Below are positions 1 to 9,649 of a stretch of 64,000 bases of DNA, one piece after another (the stretch's first letter is position 1; every line of letters begins with the position of its first letter). A model generated the notes under the pieces. That model worked only from the letters and a program-made list of their open reading frames with translations, had not been told where the DNA came from and ran no database searches. This stretch comes from an uncultured Eubacteriales bacterium (lineage in GTDB: Bacteria; Bacillota; Clostridia; Christensenellales; UMGS416), in NCBI GenBank assembly GCA_900542005.1, contig UQLW01000010.1, positions 1-64,000 on the forward strand, written 5' to 3'. A program made the translations under genes and the position numbers.

Positions 1-57
1 CTCGTCCTTGGCGCACTCCAGCACCCGGTCATAGACGCCGGGCTTCTGCTTCGCCAT
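1..57 (-). CDS. TetR-type transcriptional regulator, N-terminal fragment (runs off window)
   Basis: Only the first 19 codons are in the window, reading MAKQKPGVYDRVLECAKDE on the minus strand. This matches the usual opening of TetR-family proteins, where the first helix of the DNA-binding domain (R-V-L-x-x-A-x-x-x-F) begins. The start ATG at 57 is preceded by an AGAAGGTGA ribosome binding site. A 42-bp dyad lies just upstream (77-118), as expected for an autoregulated TetR gene. The gene lies 3' of an ABC-exporter ATPase fragment, a common partner of TetR regulators. Family assignment rests on a very short stretch and on context. Confidence 0.55.
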   Translation of the reverse strand, partial: MAKQKPGVYDRVLECAKDE

Positions 58-76
58 ACGGTCACCTTCTTTCAAA

Positions 77-118
77 CTATATTCATAACAACGTTTTATA
101 ACGATGTTTTGAATATAG
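77..118. promoter_or_regulatory. 42-bp imperfect palindrome upstream of the TetR-type gene, likely operator
   Basis: Positions 77-118 form a dyad centred at 97.5 in which 18 of 21 base pairs match. The outer arms are CTATATTC and GAATATAG and the inner arms AACAACGTT and AACGATGTT. It lies 20 bp before the start codon of the TetR-type gene. A long AT-rich dyad in this place is typical of a TetR operator overlapping its own promoter. The binding role is inferred. Confidence 0.6.
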
Positions 119-152
119 CACGCGACATTCCCTTTGTCAAGCCCTGTGCAGG

Positions 153-187
153 AAAAAAGGACGCAGTGTCCTTTCGACACTGCGTCC
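153..187 (-). terminator. Rho-independent terminator after the gyrB/ABC chimeric gene
   Basis: On the minus strand a 12-bp perfect stem (159-170 with 176-187, 5-base loop) is followed by six T residues. It lies 19 bp past the stop codon at 206, so it ends transcription of the ABC-ATPase reading frame before the TetR-type gene. Confidence 0.9.
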
Positions 188-205
188 CGGGAATATGTTC
201 TTTTG

Positions 206-1822
<1,617 letters not shown>

Positions 1823-2243
1823 ATTGCATATCCTTTCTGCCGGGCGGACGCAAAAAAAGAAACGGGGCGGGCTCCGCGTCGGCTGTAGATTATCTCTATA
1901 TTCTAGCTATAGTATAACTACTACTATATATTATATACTATAAGGCCGCAATCTTCAATCGATAAGATCACTAAATCTGCGGCCTGTGGCAGGGCGATTA
2001 GCCGGTGGAGCCCGGCGCCAAGCAATGCCGGGAGCGCCGCTGGCGGGACGCTTATATCCCATTGATGGAAATTCCCCATCACACAGGAAAGCCTCCATTC
2101 GGGACATCCTTGCGGACCAGCTGCGGATTGAGGGCGCGGCCGGCCGCCTGGCGATGGGTACCGGGGAATTTTCGTCCGCCCCTGCGGCAGGGGGCGTATC
2201 GCTCCCGATCCACCGTCGCGGCCCGCTCCGGAAAGCCGCGATG
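1823..2243. other. Intergenic region upstream of gyrB, no gene seen
   Basis: This 420-bp stretch lies between the gyrB start and the sigma-factor terminator. It holds a very AT-rich block (about 1887-1942) with an inverted repeat of CTATAGTATA-type arms and a hairpin with arms AGGCCGCA (1943-1950) and TGCGGCCT (1978-1985). The AT-rich block is the likely gyrB promoter region, but I could not fix -35 and -10 boxes. Open frames here lack a family match or a convincing ribosome binding site. Confidence 0.5.
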
Positions 2244-2277
2244 AAAAACCCGCAGGGGCCATGGCCCCTGCGGGTTT
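2244..2277 (-). terminator. Rho-independent terminator of the long ECF-like sigma gene
   Basis: Positions 2246-2277 are a perfect palindrome with a GC-rich core (CCCGCAGGGGCC), followed on the minus strand by a T-run (TTTTT). It lies 30 bp beyond the stop codon of the sigma-factor gene. Confidence 0.85.
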
Positions 2278-2306
2278 GCGATATGTTCGGCTGTATCCCC
2301 GGCCCG

Positions 2307-3935
2307 CTACCGCTGGCCGGAGAGGAAGATCGTAGTCATGGACTGCGCGGCGCCGCCCTGCGGGGGCGTGAGCAGGCCCTGCTGAACCAGGCGCATGGCG
2401 GCGTGCAGCAGGAACCAGCCGTCAGAGCCGAAGATATACTGCAGGGTAAAGGCCTGCGCGGTTTTCAGGTGGGAAGGCGTGCGCTCCAGCATGGCGCGGC
2501 AGTAACGGTCCCTCAGCTTATCCAGCGCTTCGCTGTGCTGCCTGCGGGCGGCCCTGCCCGCCTCCACCAGCGCCCGCTCAATTTCAGCCCCCCGAAGGTG
2601 GACGATGGCCCAGTCGAAGCCCTGCCCGCTGCGAACAAGATAGCCCCGCTGCACCAGCTGGGCATACTCCAGGCTGGACAGCCTTTCCCCGCCGGCAAAG
2701 CGCTCCAGAAGCCGTATATCCTGAGGGGCCGTCATCTGGTAGCTGTCCAGATCTATGCGAGTGCCGCTCCAGGGGGTATCGATGACCCAGAGGGTGGAGG
2801 TGCCCTCCCTGTTCCAGCAGGGGCCGCAGTAGCGCTGCATCTCGGCCCAATACAGCGGCGGGGTGACGCCATCGCATTCCACCGCCGCATAGGCGATATT
2901 GCGGCCGCCGTCGGGCCGGTAGGTCATCGCCTCATCAAAGTGAATCCGTTCCTCGACATCTGCCGAGAAAGCCAAAGCATAAAAGACCAGCGACCACAGC
3001 ATAAAATTCTGGTCCTCCTTGGGCCCCATTAGATCGGGGCTTTCCAGGAGCCAGCTGCCGGCAAGGTCGTGGTAAAGCCCGTCTGCCACCAGGGCGGCGG
3101 CTTTGAGATAGACCTCGTCATGCAGCCGCACCGATGCCTCTGTGGGCTCATCGATCAGTATATTGGCCCGGTATAAGCCGTCCTTTTCAGTTAAGAAGCC
3201 GTATTGGACCAGAAAGCTGGCTTCGCTTTTCACATAGACGGGCGATACGCCCAGCGCCTGGGCTATTTCCTGGGGGCCCATGGGCTGGCGCCAGGTGCAG
3301 TAGGCAATATTCTGGGATAGCGCGCTGCGGAAGAAATTCTGTATTCCGCCCATGGTGCCCAACGCGCCGCTAAAGCCCATCATCGAAAAGCGAACCGGAT
3401 CAAAACTCAGGTTGTGCATGTCCTTCATGTCTTCCATCCCTTTCTTAAGCTCATTCCGGGCCCGGTTCAGGTGCCATTTCACGGTGCCCACCGGCATCTG
3501 AAGCCGTTGGGCGATTTCCTTTTGGCGCAGACCTTCATAATAATAAAGCACTACGACCTTGCGCTGAAGATCAGAGAGAGCGGCGATGTGAAAATGCAGC
3601 TCATCCAGGGTGTCGTCCCGGATGAGCCCGGCCTCCGGCGAGCTGTCCTCGGCGCCCACAAAGCGGTCCATATCCTCTCCAAGGCCGATGACAGCAGGCT
3701 TCCGGCCCCGGTAGTAGTTCACCAGCGTATTGTGGGCGACAGCCCGGATGAAGGCCTCCGGCGAGGCGATATCCTGCCGGGCCAGCAGCCCGCGGTAGCT
3801 GCGCAGGCAGATCTCCTGGGCCACATCCTCAGCGTCCTGCAGGCAGGCCGTGCGGCGCAGGGCGTAACGGTAGATCTCCTGCATCATACCCTCGATCGCC
3901 TGGCGGGCCTGGAATGGTTGGTTGTTCTGTTGCAT
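2307..3935 (-). CDS. ECF-like RNA polymerase sigma factor with about 360-residue C-terminal extension
   Basis: Residues about 13-80 form sigma region 2 (AEDVAQEICLRSYRGL, then the PEAFIRAVAHNTLVNYYR stretch that contacts DNA). Residues about 115-170 form region 4, a helix-turn-helix (RQKEIAQRLQMPVGTVKWHL). ECF sigma factors are normally 160-200 aa; this one is 542 aa. The tail begins with a possible second winged helix near residues 215-260 (GPQEIAQALGVSPVYVKSEASFLVQYGFL) and continues with a long alpha-rich region I do not recognise. Such a tail may replace a separate anti-sigma factor by sensing a signal directly, but that is inference. It is a single-gene unit with its own terminator, divergent from hisH. 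Confidence 0.85.
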   Translation of the reverse strand: MQQNNQPFQARQAIEGMMQEIYRYALRRTACLQDAEDVAQEICLRSYRGLLARQDIASPEAFIRAVAHNTLVNYYRGRKPAVIGLGEDMDRFVGAEDSSPEAGLIRDDTLDELHFHIAALSDLQRKVVVLYYYEGLRQKEIAQRLQMPVGTVKWHLNRARNELKKGMEDMKDMHNLSFDPVRFSMMGFSGALGTMGGIQNFFRSALSQNIAYCTWRQPMGPQEIAQALGVSPVYVKSEASFLVQYGFLTEKDGLYRANILIDEPTEASVRLHDEVYLKAAALVADGLYHDLAGSWLLESPDLMGPKEDQNFMLWSLVFYALAFSADVEERIHFDEAMTYRPDGGRNIAYAAVECDGVTPPLYWAEMQRYCGPCWNREGTSTLWVIDTPWSGTRIDLDSYQMTAPQDIRLLERFAGGERLSSLEYAQLVQRGYLVRSGQGFDWAIVHLRGAEIERALVEAGRAARRQHSEALDKLRDRYCRAMLERTPSHLKTAQAFTLQYIFGSDGWFLLHAAMRLVQQGLLTPPQGGAAQSMTTIFLSGQR

Positions 3936-4092
3936 AGGTTCTCCTTGATTTGAAGCGCTTCCTTTTATTAGACACCGGTAGAGGATAAAGGTTGGCCGCT
4001 TATGGCATGGATCGGGCGGCTATAGCTATGGTATCATGAATAACCTGCCCAATCTATAGTGGGAAATGCTGGCAGGACGGCGGGGTTGCCTA

Positions 4093-4127
4093 TTGACAGA
4101 TGCTTTATCACTGTAGTATGATAAAGC
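4093..4127 (+). promoter_or_regulatory. Promoter of hisHF with overlapping dyad operator
   Basis: A TTGACA box at 4093-4098 and a TATGAT box at 4117-4122 are 18 bp apart, a good vegetative promoter. Inside and over it lies a perfect 9-bp inverted repeat, GCTTTATCA (4102-4110) and TGATAAAGC (4119-4127), with an 8-base loop. A protein bound there would cover the -10 box. The start codon of hisH is 42 bp further on, after a strong purine-rich ribosome binding site. The identity of the regulator is not visible. Confidence 0.7.
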
Positions 4128-4163
4128 ACAATGAAGATGCAGCGAGATGAAGGGGGATAAACC

Positions 4164-4796
4164 ATGATCGCCATTACCGACTACGGGATGGGGAACCTGG
4201 GCAGCGTGAAAAAGGCGCTGGATTACCTGGGCGCGCCCTGCAGGATTACCAGGGACCCGCAGCAGCTGCGGCAGGCCAGCCATGTGATCCTGCCCGGCGT
4301 GGGGGCCTTCGCCGACGCGATGGACGAGCTTGAGCGCCGGGGCCTGGTGGAGCCGCTGAAGGAGGCGGCAAACCAGGGCAAGCCCTTTTTGGGCATCTGC
4401 CTGGGTATGCAGATGCTCTTTGAGGGCAGCAGCGAGGGCGAGCCGCGGCGGGGCCTGGCGCTGCTGCCCGGGCGGCTGGAGGCCCTTACCCCCAAACCGG
4501 GGGTGAAGGTGCCGCACATGGGCTGGAATAAGCTCACCTTTCCCCGGCCCCATCCGCTTTTTGCGGGCCTGCCGGCGGATCCGGCGGTCTATTTTGTCCA
4601 TACCTATGCCTTCCTGGATACGCAGGCGCCCTTTGCCGCCGCCCTGTCCGACCATGGCGCACCCTTTGTGGCGGCGGTAGCCCGGGGCAACCTGATGGCG
4701 ACCCAGTTCCATCCGGAGAAAAGCGGCGCGGTGGGGCTGAAGATACTGGCCAATTTCGCGGCCATGACGGAGAAGGAGGGTCCCTATGGTCTGTAA
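4164..4796 (+). CDS. hisH: Imidazole glycerol phosphate synthase, glutaminase subunit HisH
   Basis: This class-I glutamine amidotransferase releases ammonia from glutamine and channels it to HisF in histidine synthesis. The triad is present: Cys79 in GICLGMQ, and His183 and Glu185 in QFHPEKSG. The oxyanion strand LPGVGAF is at 43-49. At 210 aa it has the normal length and is full length. The ATG follows AGGGGGATAAACC. hisF overlaps its end by 11 bp, so the two subunits are translationally coupled. No other his gene is in the window; the rest of the pathway must lie elsewhere. Confidence 0.96.
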   Translation: MIAITDYGMGNLGSVKKALDYLGAPCRITRDPQQLRQASHVILPGVGAFADAMDELERRGLVEPLKEAANQGKPFLGICLGMQMLFEGSSEGEPRRGLALLPGRLEALTPKPGVKVPHMGWNKLTFPRPHPLFAGLPADPAVYFVHTYAFLDTQAPFAAALSDHGAPFVAAVARGNLMATQFHPEKSGAVGLKILANFAAMTEKEGPYGL

Positions 4797-5571
4797 GCGT
4801 ATCATTCCTTGCCTCGATATCCGGGGCGGGCGGGTGGTCAAAGGCGTCCGTTTCCAGCAGATCCGGGACGCCGGCGACCCGGTGGAGGCTGCGGCCCGCT
4901 ACGATAAGGCCGGAGCCGACGAGCTGGTGCTGCTGGATATCGACGCCTCCTACGAGGGGAGGCTGGCCATGCTGGACGTGGTGGAGCGGGTCGCTTCCCA
5001 GGTGTTCATCCCCTTTACCGTTGGCGGCGGCATCACCCGGGTGGACGAGATCCGGGAGATCCTGCTGCGGGGCGCGGACAAGGTGTCGTTGAATTCCTCA
5101 GCGGTGGCTGATCCCTCGCTGGTGGCCGAGGCGGCCGGCCGCTTTGGCAGCCAGTGCATCGTCGTGGCCATCGATGTCAAGCGCGTGGGCGATCACTGGG
5201 AGGTATTTGTCAAGGGAGGAAAGCAGCCCACAGGCCTGGAGGCCATCGCCTGGGCACACAAGGTGGTGGAGCTGGGCTGCGGGGAGATCCTGCTGACCAG
5301 CATGGATACCGACGGCGTGCAGCAGGGCTTCGACCTGCCGGTCCTCAAGGCCATTGCCTCCTCGGTGCCGGTGCCGGTCATCGCCTCCGGCGGCGCGGGG
5401 ACGCTCCGGCACTTTGCCGACGCGCTGACCGAGGGGGAGGCCGACGCCGCCCTGGCCGCTTCGCTGTTCCATTTTGGCCAGCTGACCATCGGCGAGGTTA
5501 AGGATTACCTGACGGCGCAGGGCATCCCTGTACGGCGCCTGCCGGAAGCCGCCGGCGTCCGGCAGCCTTGA
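4786..5571 (+). CDS. hisF: Imidazole glycerol phosphate synthase, cyclase subunit HisF
   Basis: This TIM-barrel enzyme uses ammonia from HisH to convert PRFAR into imidazole glycerol phosphate and AICAR. Catalytic Asp11 (PCLDIRGGRVVKG) and Asp130 (VVAIDVKR) are both present, as are the phosphate-binding loops FTVGGGI and ASGGAG. The length (261 aa) is normal; the last dozen residues are a variable tail. It is the second gene of a two-gene operon. The sequence matches canonical histidine-pathway HisF rather than a divergent polysaccharide-type copy. Confidence 0.96.
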   Translation: MVCKRIIPCLDIRGGRVVKGVRFQQIRDAGDPVEAAARYDKAGADELVLLDIDASYEGRLAMLDVVERVASQVFIPFTVGGGITRVDEIREILLRGADKVSLNSSAVADPSLVAEAAGRFGSQCIVVAIDVKRVGDHWEVFVKGGKQPTGLEAIAWAHKVVELGCGEILLTSMDTDGVQQGFDLPVLKAIASSVPVPVIASGGAGTLRHFADALTEGEADAALAASLFHFGQLTIGEVKDYLTAQGIPVRRLPEAAGVRQP

Positions 5572-6182
5572 GGCCGTACTTTTTGCATCCTTTCCTTATA
5601 AAAAATCCCTTGCAGGTTTGCGGCGGGTTAGTAAGGCATACATTTAGAAATGAGAGTGTAATCTGGGAAAATGAGATTACACTTTTTTTCTTATCCGAGC
5701 TAAGTTTTCTGGATCGCGTTTCGCTGTTGAATGGTTGCATCCACAATCGCCGTTCTTGTTCGGCTGGAAAATTCAAAAAGCTGATGACGGTAAAATTGAT
5801 AGATATCGGTAAAAATAAACTCATTTGGTCTGCTGCGAAGCATTTTATTTGTCCCGGCTCAATTTGGACGCCGGAATCCAGTTATTTTTTCTAATCGTTG
5901 CTTCTTGTGTATGGAGTGCGATATAATAAAAAAATCGAGAAATATTCCATTATCGACACAAAGTATGCCGTGCATGCACCCCCAACCAGTAAAACCATAT
6001 CGCTTCATCCGGCCTGCTGCTTATGCAAAACGGACTGAACGGGTATTGCTGAACAACGGGTATAAAATGCGCGGTATTGCAATAGCCGTTAAGAGCGTTT
6101 TTATAAACCGCCATATTTCCAATGGTAAAAACAGCCGGATCGTTATGTTTGTTTTGAAACGGAAAGATTATGAGGGAAAACT
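5572..6182 (+). other. AT-rich gap after hisF, no recognisable gene
   Basis: Base composition drops sharply after the hisF stop. The 610 bp carry several broken frames in all directions; a 120-codon plus frame (5905-6267) overlaps the next gene and resembles no family I know. The stretch may hold decayed coding sequence or the leader of the J-domain gene. I cannot assign anything here. Confidence 0.4.
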
Positions 6183-7037
6183 ATGGATGAAAGGGAGAAA
6201 CCCGGAGGTTCAGTCAATCATTTGTGTAAGGGCAATATTATCATATTTCCGGATTTTGAAAAACTAAAAAACGACGTTGAGAAAATGCGTGTTGAGCTAT
6301 CCATGCTTATACTTGAACGCGATGAACTTCAGTTTGTCATTTGCAAAAATATCGAAATGGATTATATGCTAAAACTCGGCGGTATCGAAATTAAGATATA
6401 TGAAGCTCAATGTTTGGTTTTGCGTTTGAAAAGGAAAATAGAACTGATTCAGGCGAAGAAAAACCGGCAGGAAAAGGTGGATATTTCGGATATTGAAAAA
6501 GTCCTTGATCGTGAATTTGTTGAGTATCAGAATCGGCTTGACGAACAAATCAACAAAATGAACGACGCGTTAGAGCGAAGCAAATCAGAGGTTTTATCTG
6601 ATGAAGAGCGTAAAGAACTAAAAAGCCTGTATCGGAGAATCGTCAAGGCGCTGCATCCCGATATGAATCCCGATGCTTCAGAAGCCCAGGTCAAGTTGTT
6701 CGACCATGCAGTACTAGCATATAAAAGCGGCGATTTGGATACTTTGAAAATGATTGGCGAAATGGTGGGCAATCAGCCTTTGCCGGAGCAACATAAAGAC
6801 GCTATGGCGCAGCTCGCCAAAGAGAAAGTACGTTTAACGATCTTATTGAAAGCCATCAGAGACAGCATTGAGAAAATTCGATCGGAGTATCCGTATACAA
6901 TGAAAACCATTCTTGCGGATGCGGAGAAAACAGGGCAAAAGAAACGAGAGCTTGAACACATTCTTCGTCAATCCGATGAACTCGTTTTGTTTTATCAGGC
7001 GAAACTCAAAGAGATGATGAGGTGTGATGATGAGTGA
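6183..7037 (+). CDS. J-domain protein with coiled-coil flanks
   Basis: The protein is 284 aa. Residues about 25-135 are heptad-rich and charged (coiled coil). Residues about 140-200 form a J domain carrying the HPD signature at 158-160 (VKALHPDMNP), the motif that stimulates the ATPase of DnaK-type Hsp70. Residues about 205-280 are again coiled coil. There is no G/F region or zinc finger, so it is not DnaJ itself but a specialised co-chaperone. The next gene, encoding a HIRAN protein, overlaps its last codons. The island is AT-rich relative to both sides, which suggests horizontal gain. The function is unknown; a DNA-damage or defence role is a guess from the HIRAN partner. Confidence 0.75.
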   Translation: MDEREKPGGSVNHLCKGNIIIFPDFEKLKNDVEKMRVELSMLILERDELQFVICKNIEMDYMLKLGGIEIKIYEAQCLVLRLKRKIELIQAKKNRQEKVDISDIEKVLDREFVEYQNRLDEQINKMNDALERSKSEVLSDEERKELKSLYRRIVKALHPDMNPDASEAQVKLFDHAVLAYKSGDLDTLKMIGEMVGNQPLPEQHKDAMAQLAKEKVRLTILLKAIRDSIEKIRSEYPYTMKTILADAEKTGQKKRELEHILRQSDELVLFYQAKLKEMMRCDDE

Positions 7038-7428
7038 TTTAGTAAAATCAGACGCCGGTGGACTAATAAGATTGTTTCACGGTAAAAATGACGGGCTTTC
7101 CCTACCGAAACCCTTTGAAAGAGATATTTTCCTTTTTGATACTTATGTTGCAGGAACCACGCATATTGAGGGAATTGAAGAATTGGAGCCGCACTTGAAT
7201 CAGGATGATCGGCTTGAATTCTTTCGGGAACCGGATAATCCTTTTGACCAGCAAGCCATTGTGATAAAAACACGTGACGGCGTAAAAATCGGTTATGTGC
7301 CCAAACAGGACAATGTGATATTCGCCCGGTTGATGGATGCTGGTAAACTACTATTTGGTAAGATTACCGCAAAGGAAAAGAAAGGCTCGTGGTTCAAGAT
7401 TTATATAAGGATTTTTCTGCACGAATAA
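7030..7428 (+). CDS. HIRAN-domain protein
   Basis: About 132 aa. The core is a HIRAN domain: FDTYVAGTTHIEG, then LEFFREPDNPFDQQAIVIKTRDG and KIGYVPKQDNVIFARLMDAG. HIRAN domains in Rad5/HLTF bind the 3' ends of damaged or stalled DNA; stand-alone bacterial versions are common but poorly studied. The start chosen is the ATG at 7030, spaced 5 bp from AGGTG; two in-frame starts (GTG 7024, ATG 7027) lie just before it. The gene overlaps the J-domain gene, so the two are coupled. Together they form a two-gene module in an AT-rich island. Confidence 0.8.
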   Translation: MSDLVKSDAGGLIRLFHGKNDGLSLPKPFERDIFLFDTYVAGTTHIEGIEELEPHLNQDDRLEFFREPDNPFDQQAIVIKTRDGVKIGYVPKQDNVIFARLMDAGKLLFGKITAKEKKGSWFKIYIRIFLHE

Positions 7429-7702
7429 TGCTTAGGAAAAGCCTAAACGCTAATTCCGTTTGAAGCATGAGCCTATCTTGATAGGTTACAGCCTCAAGCC
7501 GCCTATGAGCATTTTTGATCAAACAGGTAAAGCGCTTTTCCATTGTAGGTTTTCGGGAGCGGCCCGAATGCAGCATTTGAATGCTGCCGTTTTCCCAATA
7601 TGCGCTGGGATAGCGTCCACGGGCGGCGACAGCCGTATAGCCAAGCCTGTCCATAAAGGGTTTGATCGGTAAATTAAGATAGGACGAAATATAAAGAAAA
7701 TT
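7429..7702. other. AT-rich tail of the J-domain/HIRAN island, no clear gene
   Basis: A minus-strand frame of 86 codons (7394-7654) continues upstream without a start and looks coding-like, but it overlaps the end of the HIRAN gene and matches no family I recognise. It may be a remnant of a mobile-element gene. Together with the terminator and the downstream spacer it makes up the gap to the flavin reductase gene at 7832. Confidence 0.3.
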
Positions 7703-7740
7703 CAGCCTGCGCAGTTATTTCTCCGCAGGCTGTATCGTTT
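7703..7740. terminator. Bidirectional terminator between the HIRAN island and flavin reductase gene
   Basis: A 9-bp stem (CAGCCTGCG at 7703-7711, CGCAGGCTG at 7724-7732) is followed on the plus strand by a T-rich stretch and on the minus strand by TTTTCTTT. It can end both the HIRAN operon and the opposing minus-strand transcript. Confidence 0.8.
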
Positions 7741-7831
7741 TATTTGAAAAATGGTTCAGTATTTCCGCTCTTCGTCGCACAAAGCCAGGAAAATACCATC
7801 GCCGCAACCCCTTAGGGCGGGACAAAACCGG

Positions 7832-8341
7832 TTATTCGTTCACATAGCAGGCCAGAATTTCGCCATAGTAGGCGACGTGCATGTCATGATCCTTGTAGAA
7901 GCCCTCCATGATTTCCGGGGCCAGCGCATCCTCATCCAGCAGGGTTCGGGCCACCACGCGGCACTCAAAGTGCAGCCAGGCCTCCCCGATCACCGGGCAA
8001 TCCACCTTCTGGCCGGGCTGGGCGGTCAGCTGGCAGGCGGTGAATTTGTCCTCATCGCGGCCCGACTTACTGCCGCAGAAGGCAAGGGCCTTGTCCAGAC
8101 TGCCATCCTTGGGCACCGATACGGTAAAGACGGGGTTTTCCTTCAGCTGCCGGTCGGTAAAGCGGCTCTGGCGTACCACGCAGGTAAAAACCGGCCTCCG
8201 CCAGTAATACCCTACCGAGCCCCAGCCGATGGTCATGGTATTCAGGCGGCCGCCGGCCCCCTTGGTGGTGAGAAAGGCGCCCTGCCGGGTCATCTTGCCG
8301 AAGAGCTCAGGATGCAGCTGCGTGTAGTCGATCTGTTTCAT
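7832..8341 (-). CDS. Flavin reductase-like FMN-binding split-barrel protein
   Basis: The 169-aa sequence shows the flavoredoxin/flavin reductase pattern: NTMTIGWGSVGYYWRRPVFT for FMN contacts, then VRQSRFTDRQLKENPVFTVSVP and CGSKSGRDEDKF. Members bind FMN and pass electrons to partner proteins or reduce free flavin. It is cytosolic, with no signal peptide. It follows tadA on the same strand with a 51-bp gap and may be co-transcribed. Its partner is not visible. Confidence 0.88.
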   Translation of the reverse strand: MKQIDYTQLHPELFGKMTRQGAFLTTKGAGGRLNTMTIGWGSVGYYWRRPVFTCVVRQSRFTDRQLKENPVFTVSVPKDGSLDKALAFCGSKSGRDEDKFTACQLTAQPGQKVDCPVIGEAWLHFECRVVARTLLDEDALAPEIMEGFYKDHDMHVAYYGEILACYVNE

Positions 8342-8392
8342 CTTTGCCTCCTTTTCCGGGGAAAGCCCCCATCAGTCTATGCTTGCCGCCGG

Positions 8393-8866
8393 TCAATAGA
8401 TGCGGGGTTCCTCCCGGCGGGCATGGAAGAACCCGGTAAGAAGCTGGGCGCATTCGGCCCGGAGCACGCCGCCGGTGGCCCGGGCGCGCCAGGGGAAGCG
8501 CTCATCCTCGGGCAGGTTATAGAGCGTGCCGCAGCAGCCGGCGCGGCCGTCGTACGCGCCGAATACCACATGGGCGATGCGGGCCTGCATCAGCGCGCCG
8601 GCGCACATGGGGCAGGGCTCCAGCGTGACGAAAAGCGTGGCCTCCGACAGGTTCCACCCACCGGCGGCCTGGGCGGCGGCACGCAGCGCCTCCACCTCGG
8701 CGTGGGCCAGGGGGTCGCCGGTCAGCTGGCGGCGGTTGCGGCCCCGGGCCAGCAGGCGGTCCCCTGCGACAATGCAGGCCCCCACCGGCACGTCGCCGGC
8801 CTCGCCGGCCAGCCGCGCCTCCTCCAGGGCGATGCGCATATAGCGCTCCATCATGTCCCGGGTCAT
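8393..8866 (-). CDS. tadA: tRNA-specific adenosine deaminase TadA
   Basis: TadA converts A34 to inosine in the anticodon of tRNA-Arg(ACG), an essential step in bacteria. The zinc site is complete: His55 and catalytic Glu57 in HAEVEA, Cys85 and Cys88 in PCPMCAGA. N-terminal VPVGACIV and the 157-aa length fit the family. The flavin reductase gene follows on the same strand. Confidence 0.95.
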   Translation of the reverse strand: MTRDMMERYMRIALEEARLAGEAGDVPVGACIVAGDRLLARGRNRRQLTGDPLAHAEVEALRAAAQAAGGWNLSEATLFVTLEPCPMCAGALMQARIAHVVFGAYDGRAGCCGTLYNLPEDERFPWRARATGGVLRAECAQLLTGFFHARREEPRIY

Positions 8867-8989
8867 GGCATCCTCCTTTTCACCTCCAATTATGGGCTGG
8901 CCGATGGCCGCCTGTCAAGCGCCTTGTCTTGTATCCCGGGTAGCAGATGTGATATGGTAAAGGGGAAGGGGGGTGAGGGAGGAATGACA

Positions 8990-9649
8990 ATGGAAGCTTT
9001 GGATCGGATCCGCGCGCCTAAGGCCCGGCGGGGGTTTCCGGGGGCGCTGGCGCCGGTGGTGCTGCTGGCGCTGGCCGGCCTGGCTGCCGGCGTGGCCGCC
9101 AAATGGCTGGACGTGCTGGCTCTTGACGACACGGTGCTGTGGCAGGCGGTTCTGGGGCGTATGGATCTTCGGAATGTCTTTTCCCGCCCGGCAGCCTGGG
9201 CGGCGATGGCCCTGCCCATCGCCCTGTTCAGCCGCGGCCCGCTGCGGGCCGGTCTCCATGTGCTGGCCTTCTTTGCCGGGATGACGGCGGGATATTACAT
9301 GTATACCATCGCCGCGGCCGGCTTTTTCCCCCGGCAGCAGATCCTGCTCTGGAGCGCGGTTACGCTGGCTACGCCCCTGGCGGGCATAGCCGCCTGGTAT
9401 GCCCGGGGAAGGGGATGGCCGGCAGCGCTCATGGGCGGGCTTGTCCTGGCGTTTTTCCTTACCCAGGCCTTTGCCTGGGGCAGGTGGTATCTGGATATAC
9501 GGTATCCGGCTGAGCTGGTTTGCCTGGCGCTGGCCGCGCTGATGCTGCTGCGTTTTCGGTGGGAATACGCCGCCGCACTGGCCGCGGCCATGGTTTTGGC
9601 GCCGGGCCTGAAGCTGCTGCTGGAGGCTGTGCTTGGGCTCATCCTGTAG
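8990..9649 (+). CDS. Unrecognised integral membrane protein
   Basis: A 219-aa, very Ala/Leu-rich protein with about six predicted membrane segments, starting near residues 20-42 and ending near 190-215. The ATG at 8990 is chosen because GGGAGGA lies six bases before it; an ATG at 8984 abuts the same site. I recognise no catalytic motif or named family. It stands 92 bp before the M20 amidohydrolase gene on the same strand, so the two may be co-transcribed. Confidence 0.65.
   Translation: MEALDRIRAPKARRGFPGALAPVVLLALAGLAAGVAAKWLDVLALDDTVLWQAVLGRMDLRNVFSRPAAWAAMALPIALFSRGPLRAGLHVLAFFAGMTAGYYMYTIAAAGFFPRQQILLWSAVTLATPLAGIAAWYARGRGWPAALMGGLVLAFFLTQAFAWGRWYLDIRYPAELVCLALAALMLLRFRWEYAAALAAAMVLAPGLKLLLEAVLGLIL

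Noticed and set aside
1924..2262. A 112-codon minus-strand frame upstream of gyrB
   Set aside because: It spans the sigma-gene terminator and hairpins, has low-complexity Pro/Arg/Gly content and no ribosome binding site.
4164..5571. hisHF as part of an acetamidino-sugar pathway (as with wbpG-hisHF in Pseudomonas) linked to the ManNAc3NAcA genes
   Set aside because: Both proteins look like ordinary histidine-pathway enzymes, there is no wbpG, and the polysaccharide operon is 31 kb away.
7751..8983. N-terminal extension of the membrane protein frame at 8990
   Set aside because: It runs antisense across the flavin reductase and tadA genes. The only good ribosome binding site lies just before 8990.
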